From Actinoplanes sp. L3-i22 (GTDB taxonomy: Bacteria; Actinomycetota; Actinomycetes; Mycobacteriales; Micromonosporaceae): a stretch of DNA of 64,000 nucleotides. A program made the translations under genes and the position numbers. The notes below the pieces were generated by a model, which saw only the letters and a list, made by a program, of their open reading frames with translations, did not search any database and was not told the origin of the DNA. Location: NCBI RefSeq assembly GCF_019704555.1, contig NZ_AP024745.1, forward strand, positions 9,494,501 through 9,558,500, in the 5' to 3' direction. Below are positions 44,137-53,691 of the stretch, piece after piece (the stretch's first letter is position 1; every line of letters begins with the position of its first letter).

Positions 44137-47100
44137 CTAACCCCCCTCCTTCGAGGTCACCGGCTGACCAACGTCTGACGGAGAACCCGACCCGGAGACC
44201 GACACGCTCGGCCCAGGTTCGGCCGTATCCGTCGCGGTGGAGGCGCTGACCGAGGGCGGCGCGGGAGCGGGCGGGCTCGCCGGTTCGTCTTTGCCCTCAC
44301 CACGCTGAACGAACCAGACGATTAGGACGCTGATCAGGGCGCTTCCCACAAAGAATGCCAGGGGACGTCCGTACCGGCTGAACGCGTTTATCGGCGGCGA
44401 GTCCGGAAGCCGGCTACTCTGAGTAATCCCAACGATCCCAATTACGCCGAACGCTGACGCAGTGATCCACGATGCCGCGACCTCGAAGCCGTCGCGTCCC
44501 CATAATCCCGCCGAGACGAGCGCGCACAGCACCAGGCCGCCGAAAATGCCCAGCGCATCCTTCCTTGTCAGTTGGAAGCCGGTTCGAGGTGGAGCCGTAG
44601 GTTCATCTTCTTCGATCGCCGCTGGAGGCTCCACCGCTGTGAGGATCTCGACGATCTCGCCAGGTTGGAGGGGATGCCAGTCGGTGCGGGCCAGGGCGGC
44701 CTTCGACAGCGCCGCGATGCGCTTGTACATAGGTTCATCCGGGAGTTCCGCCGCGATGCGTTCCAACGCCGCCACCGCCTCCGGTGTCCCACGCTCAGCG
44801 AGGCCGGGCAACATCCGGTCCCGGAAGATCCCCACGCTCTCCCGGTTATTCACCAGGTGGGCTCCCTGGACGTCGGGATCACCACCGCGGGGAAAGAGTT
44901 TGTCGGTGAGCATCCACAGCTCGACCGTCTGCCCCTCGTCCAGGGGCCGGGCGATCGCCTCGCCGTGGTCGGCGATGTTCCCGATGATCTGCCTAGCCAA
45001 CTCGTCGTTTTCGACCATGAGATCGCGGACCACGGGCCATCCGGCGGGACCGCCGTGCCGAAGGACAGCAACCGCGAGACGGCGTTCGCGGTCCGGCCCG
45101 ATCCTCGGCAACAGGTCGATCGCCGTCGCCGGGTCGAGGTTGACGAGCCGATCACAGGCCACCGCGATGGTCTCGTCATGGTGGACCGGATCGGTGATGA
45201 TCCAGCGAAGCCAGGGCACATCCTTCTCGGTGAGCACCGGGGCCAGCCGCCGTAACGGGAACTGCGCGAAGTCCGAGTTTCTGCGCATGCTGCCGCCTGC
45301 CGCGTCAAGAAGTTCCCGCCGCGCTCGGTCGTAGATCCACTGAAGCGACAGCACCAGGGCGGGATCGTCACTAGACGGGGCGATGTCACCCATGATCATC
45401 TGGGCCAGTGATCGCCACCGAGAGTCCGGCAGAGTAGGCCGGCTGCTCTCCTCAGACAGTAGGACGAGAGCTTGAGCCGCGGAGTATGCCTGCCCGTCGC
45501 CGGAGGCAACCGCGAGATGGTCCAGGGCCGCGGCCAGCACGTCGCCGTGGTCGGTCAGAGCCCAGCCCGGTAGCGTCACGACTCGCAGGCTGCTCCTCGG
45601 ATTGTCGTCAGGTGCACCCGGCGTGAATCGGGCCCAGTAGCAGAACGTGGGGAAGGCTTCGCCGGCCTCCAACCGCAGCGCCCGGGTCAGGTGCCCGCGC
45701 AGTTCGTCGTCGGAGAAAGACTCCGGTGTGTCGTCGGGCTCGTCGTCAGGTTCAGGAACCACGTCCGCAGCCGATCGTGGCACATCGTCCGGTACGAGGA
45801 TGCCGGCCCGAACGAGACGAAACAGATCACGACGTTCGAGGCCTCTGTCACTGAGCGCATCGATCAGGGTTTGGCGAATTTTGTCCGGTAGAGCGGGAAG
45901 TCGGCTTCTCCGGCTCCGCGGCACTGGCCGGTGGTTGTCGAGCCGCATTACGAGCAGGTCTGCCACCGCCTCCCGGACCTGATCGTCGAGCAGATGACGA
46001 AGGCCAGCGACCAGGATGGCGTCGTGCAGATCCTCGGTGATGCCCCAGAGACCCCGGCTGTCGTCCACGGTCGGTTGCGTGGCAGCCGCCCAGACCAGCG
46101 AGTCGCGGACCTCCTCGGTGGTGAGTTCGTCGTTCGCGAACTTCTCCGGCAGGTCCTTGAGCAGGACCAGCCGGTAGGTGCCGAAGAAGTCGCGATTGTT
46201 CGGCTCCCGGAGAAGCCTCAGCACCGCCGGTACCCGAGTTCCAGCTTTCAGATGAGCACGCAGACCCACGCCGAGCAGCTGGTCGTCGGGATCGTCGAGG
46301 GCGAGAGCGGGATCCGCCAGTGTCAGCAGCGGACTGTCCGGGGCCGCCGGGACGAGGTCGAGAGCGGCTGACCCGGCTGCGGACCGGGTAGCGGCCATCC
46401 GCCGATCGTCGAGGGCCGTGGCGACCAGAACGTCGTTGAGCTCGACGCGCGAGGTGTGCCGGGCGATGTGAATCGCCAGGGCACAGGCGTCCTGCGTACT
46501 TGCCGGGTCGGTGAGAACCGTTCGCAGCCGCTGGACGAGACCGGGATGGCCGAGGGCGGCCACGTCGAGTTCGTGGATGCGGAGTAGTTCATAGGCCTGC
46601 GCAAGATCGATCAGCCGATCGACGAGGCCCTCGCGGTAGCCGGGCTCGGTGAGTTCCACGCCGCTGCGGATGAACGCTTCCGGGTCGGTGTCGAGCAGGC
46701 TGACGAACCGGTCCGGCGCCATGACGACCAGCCAGGCCGCGACCGCCTGGATCTGCGGCGCCAGCCGCCCGCCACGACCGTGCAGCATCCTCCGCAGCTG
46801 GTCCGCCGAGCGGCCGGTGCCCGCCAGGTGCTCGGCGGCCAGGAACTCCACGACGGTCTGGTGGGAGAAGGCGAGCCGGTCCTCCCCGGCGGTGTCGAAC
46901 AGGGCGGTGTCCAGCACAGCGGCATAGCCTTCGACGCCGCAGTCCGCGACGGTGAGGCAATCTGCCCCGGCGACGTCGGAGAGGGTGAATAGGTGACGGC
47001 CGGAGAACAGGCTCAGCGTCGCCAAATGCCCCGCCGCGATCAGCAGGTTCTCGACATCGGCAGGACGGCGAGGGTCGTGCCGTCCGGCGGACTCGGACAC

Positions 47101-47865
47101 CAGCCGGCGGCAGCTTCGCGCGAACAGGTCCCGCTGGTTCCCGGGCAGGGCCGGGCCGGAGTCGCCCGCGGCTCTGTACTCCTCCACCAGCAGGGAGAGC
47201 GTGTGTGGGCTGCTGGCAAGACCGGATATCCGTGACGCGCGCACCGCCGTCCGGAACGCATCGGCGTCCAATCCGGCTGCCCGGGCGTAGAGCAGCACGC
47301 CGGCGTCGGTCAGCGGCTGCAGCACGAGGACACCGATGCTGCGGTTGAAACGCCGGCGCAGGACATCCTCCACCGAGCGAAGCCAGGCCGCGCTACGGCA
47401 AACCAGGACCAGACGTGTGGTCTCGGGGAGGCGGGCGGCAACGTCGTCGATGAATTCGATCAGCTCGGCGACCCCGAGTGACGTCTCGTCGAGACTGTCC
47501 AGGGCGAGCAGCGCACCCGGAGTGTCCAGGTCGCGCAGCGCCTCGTCGATCTGGCTCAACAGCCGTTCGGGACCGCCCGCACCGCCCAGGGAGATCCGCT
47601 GAGCGTCGCCCTCCCAGCTGCCGGTGAGCACCCGGAGTTCAGAACTCTTGCCCGCGCCGGGCGGCGCCAGCAGGACGGTGCAGAGATTGCTCGTGACCCG
47701 CTGGGTGGGAATCAGTCCGGCCTGGTCGGCGAGCCCGAGTTCCAGCAGCATCGCGTTCTCGGCCGCGGTCGTATTGTCGTCACGCGCACGCCAATAACGC
47801 TGCCAGGACACCTCGGGAAGACCAGCCACCGGAGAATCGTACGAGGCGGTCCAGTGTGACTCCAC
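44137..47865 (-). CDS. NACHT/STAND-like NTPase with C-terminal membrane helices
   Basis: 1242 aa from GTG 47865 (weak ribosome site). P-loop LLAPPGAGKSSE (about residues 65-76), Walker B ALLALDSLDETS (about 118-129) and sensor-type VCRSAAWL fit a NACHT-like NTPase. A winged-helix-like segment (AGEDRLAFSHQTVVEFLAAEHLAG) follows. A long helical-repeat region spans about 400-1040. Two to three membrane helices (ALGIFGGLVLCALVSAGLW, AFGVIGIVGI, PLAFFVGSALISVLIVW) lie near 1090-1185, then a Pro/Ser/Thr-rich tail. It has no separate N-terminal effector; membrane insertion may itself be the effector or anchor. NACHT proteins with repeats sense phage in other bacteria, so a defence role is possible but unproven. 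Confidence 0.8.
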   Translation of the reverse strand: MESHWTASYDSPVAGLPEVSWQRYWRARDDNTTAAENAMLLELGLADQAGLIPTQRVTSNLCTVLLAPPGAGKSSELRVLTGSWEGDAQRISLGGAGGPERLLSQIDEALRDLDTPGALLALDSLDETSLGVAELIEFIDDVAARLPETTRLVLVCRSAAWLRSVEDVLRRRFNRSIGVLVLQPLTDAGVLLYARAAGLDADAFRTAVRASRISGLASSPHTLSLLVEEYRAAGDSGPALPGNQRDLFARSCRRLVSESAGRHDPRRPADVENLLIAAGHLATLSLFSGRHLFTLSDVAGADCLTVADCGVEGYAAVLDTALFDTAGEDRLAFSHQTVVEFLAAEHLAGTGRSADQLRRMLHGRGGRLAPQIQAVAAWLVVMAPDRFVSLLDTDPEAFIRSGVELTEPGYREGLVDRLIDLAQAYELLRIHELDVAALGHPGLVQRLRTVLTDPASTQDACALAIHIARHTSRVELNDVLVATALDDRRMAATRSAAGSAALDLVPAAPDSPLLTLADPALALDDPDDQLLGVGLRAHLKAGTRVPAVLRLLREPNNRDFFGTYRLVLLKDLPEKFANDELTTEEVRDSLVWAAATQPTVDDSRGLWGITEDLHDAILVAGLRHLLDDQVREAVADLLVMRLDNHRPVPRSRRSRLPALPDKIRQTLIDALSDRGLERRDLFRLVRAGILVPDDVPRSAADVVPEPDDEPDDTPESFSDDELRGHLTRALRLEAGEAFPTFCYWARFTPGAPDDNPRSSLRVVTLPGWALTDHGDVLAAALDHLAVASGDGQAYSAAQALVLLSEESSRPTLPDSRWRSLAQMIMGDIAPSSDDPALVLSLQWIYDRARRELLDAAGGSMRRNSDFAQFPLRRLAPVLTEKDVPWLRWIITDPVHHDETIAVACDRLVNLDPATAIDLLPRIGPDRERRLAVAVLRHGGPAGWPVVRDLMVENDELARQIIGNIADHGEAIARPLDEGQTVELWMLTDKLFPRGGDPDVQGAHLVNNRESVGIFRDRMLPGLAERGTPEAVAALERIAAELPDEPMYKRIAALSKAALARTDWHPLQPGEIVEILTAVEPPAAIEEDEPTAPPRTGFQLTRKDALGIFGGLVLCALVSAGLWGRDGFEVAASWITASAFGVIGIVGITQSSRLPDSPPINAFSRYGRPLAFFVGSALISVLIVWFVQRGEGKDEPASPPAPAPPSVSASTATDTAEPGPSVSVSGSGSPSDVGQPVTSKEGG

Positions 47866-48115
47866 GGCCGTACCGGCTGGTTGAATGGGGTGATGGGGGC
47901 ATGGAACGCGTCGGCGGTCAGCCCTCGACCGCCCAGATCCAGTCCTTGGTGCTGCCGGCCGAGGTTAAGCATCGTCTGGCAGCCGTCGCGGTCGGTGCCG
48001 AACCGGCCTTGCGCGAGGATCTTCTCGCGGTCGTTGATGATCTCGATGGTCGCAGATCAGATCTCCATGAACCGACTCTCCGCAACGCGAGACGGCGCTG
48101 CATCTGGGGTAGATT

Positions 48116-51100
48116 TCATGGCCCGGGCAGTCCAGCCGGACCAGAACCGCGCAACGAATCGGCGGCGTCTGCACCGGTGGGCCGAGGCCGGCCTGGCTGC
48201 ACAAACTCCACGAACTGACTCTGGGCGCCTACGACCGCGCCCGGACCATCTCCTTGAACGGGTCGGGTGCGGTCATGAGCCGGTCCGGCGGTGACGGCGA
48301 GGGTCATCTGGGCTTTGCTCAGCAGCAGCCTGCCGTTGCCGTCGTTGATCCGGCCGAGCGGGTCGGCGATCCGGGTGATCAGCGGTGTGGCCGTGTCGGT
48401 CCGGGTGACCCGGTAGACGATGTAGCGGTCGCGGTGGGCGGCCGCTTGAAGCAGTTCGGCGCCTGAGATGTAGAAGGGCTCGCCGGGATCGTCCGCCCGG
48501 GTTGACTTGACCTCGATGAAGATGGTCCGGCCGTCGTCGTCGACGCTGCGGAGGTCGTAGGGCGACAGTTCGTTGATCCGCGACTCCCACACGACGAGGT
48601 CGGGGTCTCGTCCGGCGGCGCGGAGCCGTTCACGCTCCACGTGGTAGGCGATCCCCTCACCGCGGTTGCCGACCCGGCGGTTCTCGGCGTCGGTCTGCAC
48701 AGATGGGGCCGCGCCACCGTAGCCGCCGTGACGTGCGGTGACGGGCTTCTCCGCGAGCGCGCCGGGGGTCCCCTCGACGAGGCGCACCTGGCCGTAGTCG
48801 ACCGGCGGGATCGGATCAGCGGCCGGGGCAGGCTCGGCAGAGGCGGAATAAGAGGTGGAGACGGGGGCGGGTGCGGAGGAGGCGGCGCCCGTGGCCAAGG
48901 CGGCGGCGGATTCGGGGCTGGGAGAGGAAGATGCATCGGCAGCGGCGGGCGGAGAGGAACCGGGAGCCGGGGTGGGAGAGGAACCGGGTGCGGACCAGCC
49001 GCCAGTCGGTGTCACGAGGTTGTCGAGGATGTGGCCGATCTCCTCTTCCGCGGGGAGGCCAAGCAACTCATGGGCCTCGTCGATGTCTTCCGGGCGGATC
49101 TGCCGGTCGGCCATCATGCTTTTAAGGTCGGCTTTCCGTGCGGTGAAGACCATGGTGACGGCGTCGGCGAGGCTCGGCGCGTCGAGGTGCTGGGCGAGTT
49201 GACGGCCGAACGGGAACCAGTGCGGTTCCCTCGTCTCGCGGTCGAGTTCGAGATAGACGGTGCCGACGCGGTGGGGCCGGGCGTCGTGCCGTTCAAATCT
49301 GGTGGCGATGTAGCAGACGGCGTCGTCGCGTTCGATGGCGTGGCCTTCGTACTCGTAGCGGAGTATCAGGTCGTCGCAGAGGACCAGCCGCAGGCGGCTC
49401 AGGGTGTTGCGTGCCATGGTCTCGGCTCGCGCATTCTCCGCCCGCACCAACGCCAGCAGGTAGGGCTTGGCCTGCTCGATCCGTTCGGTGACGGCTCGTT
49501 GCACAGGCTCGGTCAGATGATCGACGAAGGGTTCCGGAACAGTGGTCACCACATCGTCGAGGCGGACCAGCGACAGGTATCGGACGAGCCGCCCGAGACC
49601 GGTGTCGGCGTGCAGCATCGGCTCATGCCGCTCCCACGTCTCTTTCAGCAGCGGTTCGTCGGCGAACAGCGGCTGCGCGGCGAACATGAGCCGCCCATCG
49701 TGCCGTGCGAGTACCCGTACCGACGCTGGGTCGGCGTGCGGGGTTTCGTCGATCAGGACATCGTCGAGGGTCCGTTGCACCCACCGGGCGGCCAACTCGA
49801 CGTCCCGGGTGACCCGGCCGAGGTCGTCCGCCTCCTCGGCCAGGCCGCTGAGAAGGGCCAGCAGGTCGTCGGCGCGGGGCCGGCCGGCGTCAGTGACGTG
49901 CAGGGCGCTCGCCACGGCGACCCCGCCCTTCATCTGACGCATCTCGTGGTGGATCCGCGGGATCCGTTCCCGGATGCGTCTTGGCAGGTCATGCTGGTCG
50001 ATCCAGCCGTCCTGAGGTCGCACGAGCTCGGACGTGGAGCCACGGGCGACGGGCACCCAGGGCTGGGATCGGAGGGTGTAGGCGAACAAGGAGTCGCATT
50101 GCCTGTCGCGTTCTCCGGCGTGCTGGGACTGGGTGCAGTGGAACACCGCGGTCATGGCGGGTTCGTAGACGTCACCCCATCGGCTGGCGAGCTGCCGCCA
50201 GAGCGCGAGCAGCCGTAGCGGTTCCTGGCTGGCGGCCAGATCCTCGTGACGGTCGAGCCGGTAGGAGTACCGCAGCTGCTGCGAGTACGCGTGGCTCTGC
50301 GGGCAGCGCTCGGCTTTCTCGACCTCCGGCTGCACGCGCCACCGGTGGAACATCGCCCCGCGATGCGGATGGCGGTGGCTGTCCACCGGATAAGAGCCGT
50401 GCGCCTCGTCGAGGCGAGGATGGTCGCGGACACCGAGCATCTCGTAAAACTCCCGGTCGGCGTGCCGCTGGTCGGAGTCGCCCGGTGCCTCGGCGGCGAG
50501 GAACTCGGCCTCCCCGAACGGCCCGTAGATTGCCTCCAGATCCTCCGAGCCCGTCCAGTCCGCTCCGAAATACATCGTGGCACCGGCCCGCAGTTCCACC
50601 CGGTCACCGGCGGCCGTCCGGGCCGGCAGCAGGACCGTTCCCAGCGCCGGCACCAGACTTTCACTGCCCGTCCGCCGCACCTCGTGATACGCCCATAGCC
50701 CGGCCATCGCCTGCTCTCGCCGTTCCGGATCGGCCGACGGGTCGGCGAGGATCCGCAGCAGAAACGAACTGATCAGTTCCCGCCATTCGAAGGGCCGCAC
50801 CCCAAGCTCTTTGAGCAGCGCCTCGACCCCCTCGACCCCCGGCACCTCGGCGATCGGCACCGGCAGGTCAACCGACACCAGCGAGTCACCTCGCGTCCGG
50901 GGGAAGAACACCGGTTCGTGCGCCGGCGCGACGACCTCACCGTGAACCGTGAGCACGCACGGCAACTCCCGCAGGTACCCGACGAACTGCCGCCCGGACG
51001 CCTGGTCCCGCCAGTCTGCAAGGAACCCGTAGTAACGGGCGGCGGTCTCCGGCGACGGCGGGCGCAGCAGGGTCATGAACTCCTTGACGGTCATCGCCTC

Positions 51101-52465
51101 GACCCGGGCGCTGCCGGTCAGGAACGACCGGACCGGACCGGCCGTCTCCAGGTCGGGCCGCAGGGCCCGGCTCCCGTCGAGGCCGGCAATCTGATGCGCG
51201 ACGGCCGCGTCGGGAATGCTCTCCGGGAGCAGCCCAACCTCAACCGGCCGGGCCAGAGACCCGTCCGCGACCGGCAGGAAGGCGGTGCCCGCCAGAACCT
51301 CGCGCCAGCCGTCCCGCAGTTCCTCGCCTGCGCCGGGAGTAGGCGCGGAATCGGCGGGAACGACCGCGGTCACGGCGTCGTAGCCGGTCACCAGGGCGGT
51401 GCCGAGTTGCCCGGCCGACTCGGCGACCCGCGCGGTGAGCCACCGGTTGTACGGCACCGCCTCGGGTGTCGCGGCGAGCTGCCGCCGGTCCATCCCGAGC
51501 ACCCATTCGGCGTGGACCATCACGTGCAGGCCAGGTTCCTCCTCGGTGGGGAAGTAGACGTGCATCGGGAACAGTTCGTCGGTACGCGGGCGACCGTCGG
51601 CGCCCAGTGGCACGGCGAGGGACCAGCGCACCACCTCGATTTCGGCCCACGCCTCTCCGAGCGGGGCCAGCAGTTCCCGCGGTGGCGCGGCCTCGTGCCG
51701 GTGGACAAGCCATTCCTCGTCGCCCAGTGACACCCGGCCGCCAGCGCTGCGGGTGACGTGAGCGGAGAAGTCGGCGCCGGCGCCGTGCAGGTCGAGCCGG
51801 TCGATGCCGGGCAGGAACAGCAGCAGCCGGGGCCGCAGGTGGGTAACCAGGTGGCTCGCGACGGTATCCCGGCCGACGCCCTCGCGCAGCGGCAGCCGGA
51901 TGACGGTGCGGAACCCGTCGCCGAGCAGTTCGTCGATCACCGGGGCGTCGGGTCCGAGGTCGGCCGGGTCGACCGGGAACGGGAACGCGTAGACGGGCAG
52001 CCGCTGCCCGGCTGGCAGTGGACCGGCAAGCCGGGCGATCTCGCGGCGCAGCCAGGCGCCGTCGAACTGGAACCGGGTGGTGGTCGAGACGACCTGTGGC
52101 CGGTCGGTGATCTCGCCGACCGACTTGAAGCCGAGCCCCTTGTGACCGACCGCCGTACCAGGTCCTTTCGAGGAGCGGCCGAGCGAGCAGATCGCCTCGA
52201 CCTGCACGTCCTGGAAGCCGAGGCCATCGTCGGCGACGATCAGGGCCGTGTCGGTCAGCACGAAGCTGGCGCGGCCGGCGGTCGCCGCGTCGTTGGCGTT
52301 CTGGAGCAGTTCGAAGGGATAGCGGCCGGAGTACTGCTGGCGGATCAGCTCCTGCGCACCGCCTCGCTCGTCGAGGCTCTTGAACAGGCTGCGGTGCAGG
52401 CTTTCCTTCACCTGGGCCGTGATCGCCGCGAACTCTTCCGCACGCAGCCTCGCCGCTTGATCCAT
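48116..52465 (-). CDS. GHKL-ATPase (sacsin-like) protein with C-terminal DUF3883 domain
   Basis: 1449 aa from ATG 52465 (GGAAGGGG upstream). The N-terminal Hsp90/sacsin-type ATPase has ELLQNANDA (53-60), VADDGLGF (77-84) and GHKGLGFKSVG (107-117), the three GHKL ATP motifs. A long middle region of unknown fold follows, then an Ala/Pro/Ser linker (about 1155-1215). At about 1265-1400 is a DUF3883-like (NO VEIN C-terminal) domain beginning GNRGEGIAYHVERERL with IFIEVKST, an E-x-K pair of the PD-(D/E)XK type. Predicted to couple ATP-driven sensing to nucleic-acid cutting or binding (inference). It lies 250 bases upstream of the NACHT gene on the same strand. Confidence 0.85.
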   Translation of the reverse strand: MDQAARLRAEEFAAITAQVKESLHRSLFKSLDERGGAQELIRQQYSGRYPFELLQNANDAATAGRASFVLTDTALIVADDGLGFQDVQVEAICSLGRSSKGPGTAVGHKGLGFKSVGEITDRPQVVSTTTRFQFDGAWLRREIARLAGPLPAGQRLPVYAFPFPVDPADLGPDAPVIDELLGDGFRTVIRLPLREGVGRDTVASHLVTHLRPRLLLFLPGIDRLDLHGAGADFSAHVTRSAGGRVSLGDEEWLVHRHEAAPPRELLAPLGEAWAEIEVVRWSLAVPLGADGRPRTDELFPMHVYFPTEEEPGLHVMVHAEWVLGMDRRQLAATPEAVPYNRWLTARVAESAGQLGTALVTGYDAVTAVVPADSAPTPGAGEELRDGWREVLAGTAFLPVADGSLARPVEVGLLPESIPDAAVAHQIAGLDGSRALRPDLETAGPVRSFLTGSARVEAMTVKEFMTLLRPPSPETAARYYGFLADWRDQASGRQFVGYLRELPCVLTVHGEVVAPAHEPVFFPRTRGDSLVSVDLPVPIAEVPGVEGVEALLKELGVRPFEWRELISSFLLRILADPSADPERREQAMAGLWAYHEVRRTGSESLVPALGTVLLPARTAAGDRVELRAGATMYFGADWTGSEDLEAIYGPFGEAEFLAAEAPGDSDQRHADREFYEMLGVRDHPRLDEAHGSYPVDSHRHPHRGAMFHRWRVQPEVEKAERCPQSHAYSQQLRYSYRLDRHEDLAASQEPLRLLALWRQLASRWGDVYEPAMTAVFHCTQSQHAGERDRQCDSLFAYTLRSQPWVPVARGSTSELVRPQDGWIDQHDLPRRIRERIPRIHHEMRQMKGGVAVASALHVTDAGRPRADDLLALLSGLAEEADDLGRVTRDVELAARWVQRTLDDVLIDETPHADPASVRVLARHDGRLMFAAQPLFADEPLLKETWERHEPMLHADTGLGRLVRYLSLVRLDDVVTTVPEPFVDHLTEPVQRAVTERIEQAKPYLLALVRAENARAETMARNTLSRLRLVLCDDLILRYEYEGHAIERDDAVCYIATRFERHDARPHRVGTVYLELDRETREPHWFPFGRQLAQHLDAPSLADAVTMVFTARKADLKSMMADRQIRPEDIDEAHELLGLPAEEEIGHILDNLVTPTGGWSAPGSSPTPAPGSSPPAAADASSSPSPESAAALATGAASSAPAPVSTSYSASAEPAPAADPIPPVDYGQVRLVEGTPGALAEKPVTARHGGYGGAAPSVQTDAENRRVGNRGEGIAYHVERERLRAAGRDPDLVVWESRINELSPYDLRSVDDDGRTIFIEVKSTRADDPGEPFYISGAELLQAAAHRDRYIVYRVTRTDTATPLITRIADPLGRINDGNGRLLLSKAQMTLAVTAGPAHDRTRPVQGDGPGAVVGAQSQFVEFVQPGRPRPTGADAADSLRGSGPAGLPGP

Positions 52466-52856
52466 CCCCGTACCCCTTCCGACGGTCCGGAAGAAATGTA
52501 GTTCAGAGCCACTGGCAGTAGGCCAGAGCCGGCTGCACTGATGCAGCAAGCCAGCCCGGGAGTCGATCTGGGGCCGGACGTGACGGTCTGGGCGCCTGGG
52601 CAGCCGCCGTGGTATTCACGGTCGGGCTACGCAGGCACAGACCGGCTGCTGATCGTTGCCGAGGTGCGACTGACCTCGACGATCGAGCGGGGCGGATACT
52701 ACCTACGCCGGTGCCGGGATCCCGGCTTTCTGACTCCTCGAACTGGACAGCGTCGTGCGCCGGCACACCTTGGGCGTGGCCAGCTACGGGCTTGCCTCAG
52801 TCGTCACGCGAAGAGGTCACCTGACGGGTGAGCTCTCGGGTCATAGCACTCCCACG

Positions 52857-53290
52857 ACCGAGTAGCGGTCAGCCGGAACCCGAACGCTCGACAGACCCCT
52901 CGATGGAACACTCCGGAAGCGAGGGAGAGGTCATGGGAGCAAACGCAGTAAAGAGGTCACGCTGTTCGGCGCTGCTGAGCTGCACAAACCTGCTCTTCGA
53001 CGCTGTTGGGCGCTGTTCGTGGAGCGCTCCTGTGTGAACGTAGTCCGATCAAGCCGCTGACCAGGCAAAACGCAAATCAGGCCTGGTCAGACGCCGCTAC
53101 CCAACGTTCTTGAACGCTATTCGACGCCGTTCGGCGCTGCCAGTGACCACCCCGTCTGCTCCCCGCCGATCACCCGGTTTGGGGAGCAGCGCCGCGCGAC
53201 CCCCGCCAGAAACGCCGATTTCATCGCCACGGCGCTCCCCGCACCCAACAAGAACAGCCGGTGAACAGCACAAACACGCTCGCCGGGAGA
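52857..53290 (+). repeat. Direct repeat copy A (about 430 bp)
   Basis: Begins ACCGAGTAGCGGTCAGCCGG and aligns over its length with 61179-61612 in the same orientation. The best-kept block is GAGGTCATGGGAGCA through CTCTTCGACGCTGTTGGGCG (52929-53010). It contains 10-base units of the type cGCTGTTcgg and a conserved hairpin at 53156. Short frames inside it differ between copies, so it is probably not protein-coding. Confidence 0.8.
53156..53189. repeat. Hairpin CTGCTCCCC/GGGGAGCAG in repeat A
   Basis: 9-bp stem (53156-53164 and 53181-53189) with a 16-base loop. The same stem is kept at 61468-61499 in repeat B while the loop differs. Confidence 0.75.
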
Positions 53291-53691
53291 ACCTCCGCTG
53301 CTCCCCCCACCCAGCGGCACCTTGGCCCAGGTCCGAGGGCCGGCCAAACCCGGGAGGCCTGCTCCCCGCCAAACCTCGGCAAGACGCCCGGCGGAGCAAG
53401 CACGGGAGCACAGACCGGCCCGCCGACAGTCCAAAGAGGGGCCTTCGAGCTCGCTCAGGAGGCCAGCCGTACGAAGAAGATCTGTGAACAGATCGGGCCG
53501 AGCTGACCAGCTGTGACGGGGGCGGAAGCATTCCTAGCCGCGACCGGTACATATACACCGAACCGCGCAAGACCGGTGACAATGCGGGCCCGGCGGGTGC
53601 TCGCCGGCTGGTGACGCCAGCGGCGGTCATGAGGCGAGGCAGACCTCCTGTCGGCCGCTGGCTCGGCAGCGGAGCGAGTCACCGGTGGTAC

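Larger units (their letters stand above)
52466..53691. other. Non-coding region containing direct-repeat copy A
   Basis: 1.2 kb without a supported gene. The diverged direct repeat (52857-53290) with a hairpin fills a third of it. The flanks (52466-52856 and 53291-53691) show only short frames without ribosome sites and nothing recognisable. Confidence 0.6.

Noticed and set aside
47881..48294. Plus-strand 137-aa frame between the NACHT and GHKL genes
   Set aside because: Second half is antisense to the GHKL gene; no ribosome site or recognisable domain.
48641..50218. 525-aa plus-strand frame opposite the GHKL-DUF3883 gene
   Set aside because: Glycine-rich shadow; the opposite strand has intact GHKL and DUF3883 motifs.
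53110..53516. Short frames inside and after repeat A
   Set aside because: Frames and residues are not conserved in repeat B while the hairpin is, which argues for a non-coding role.
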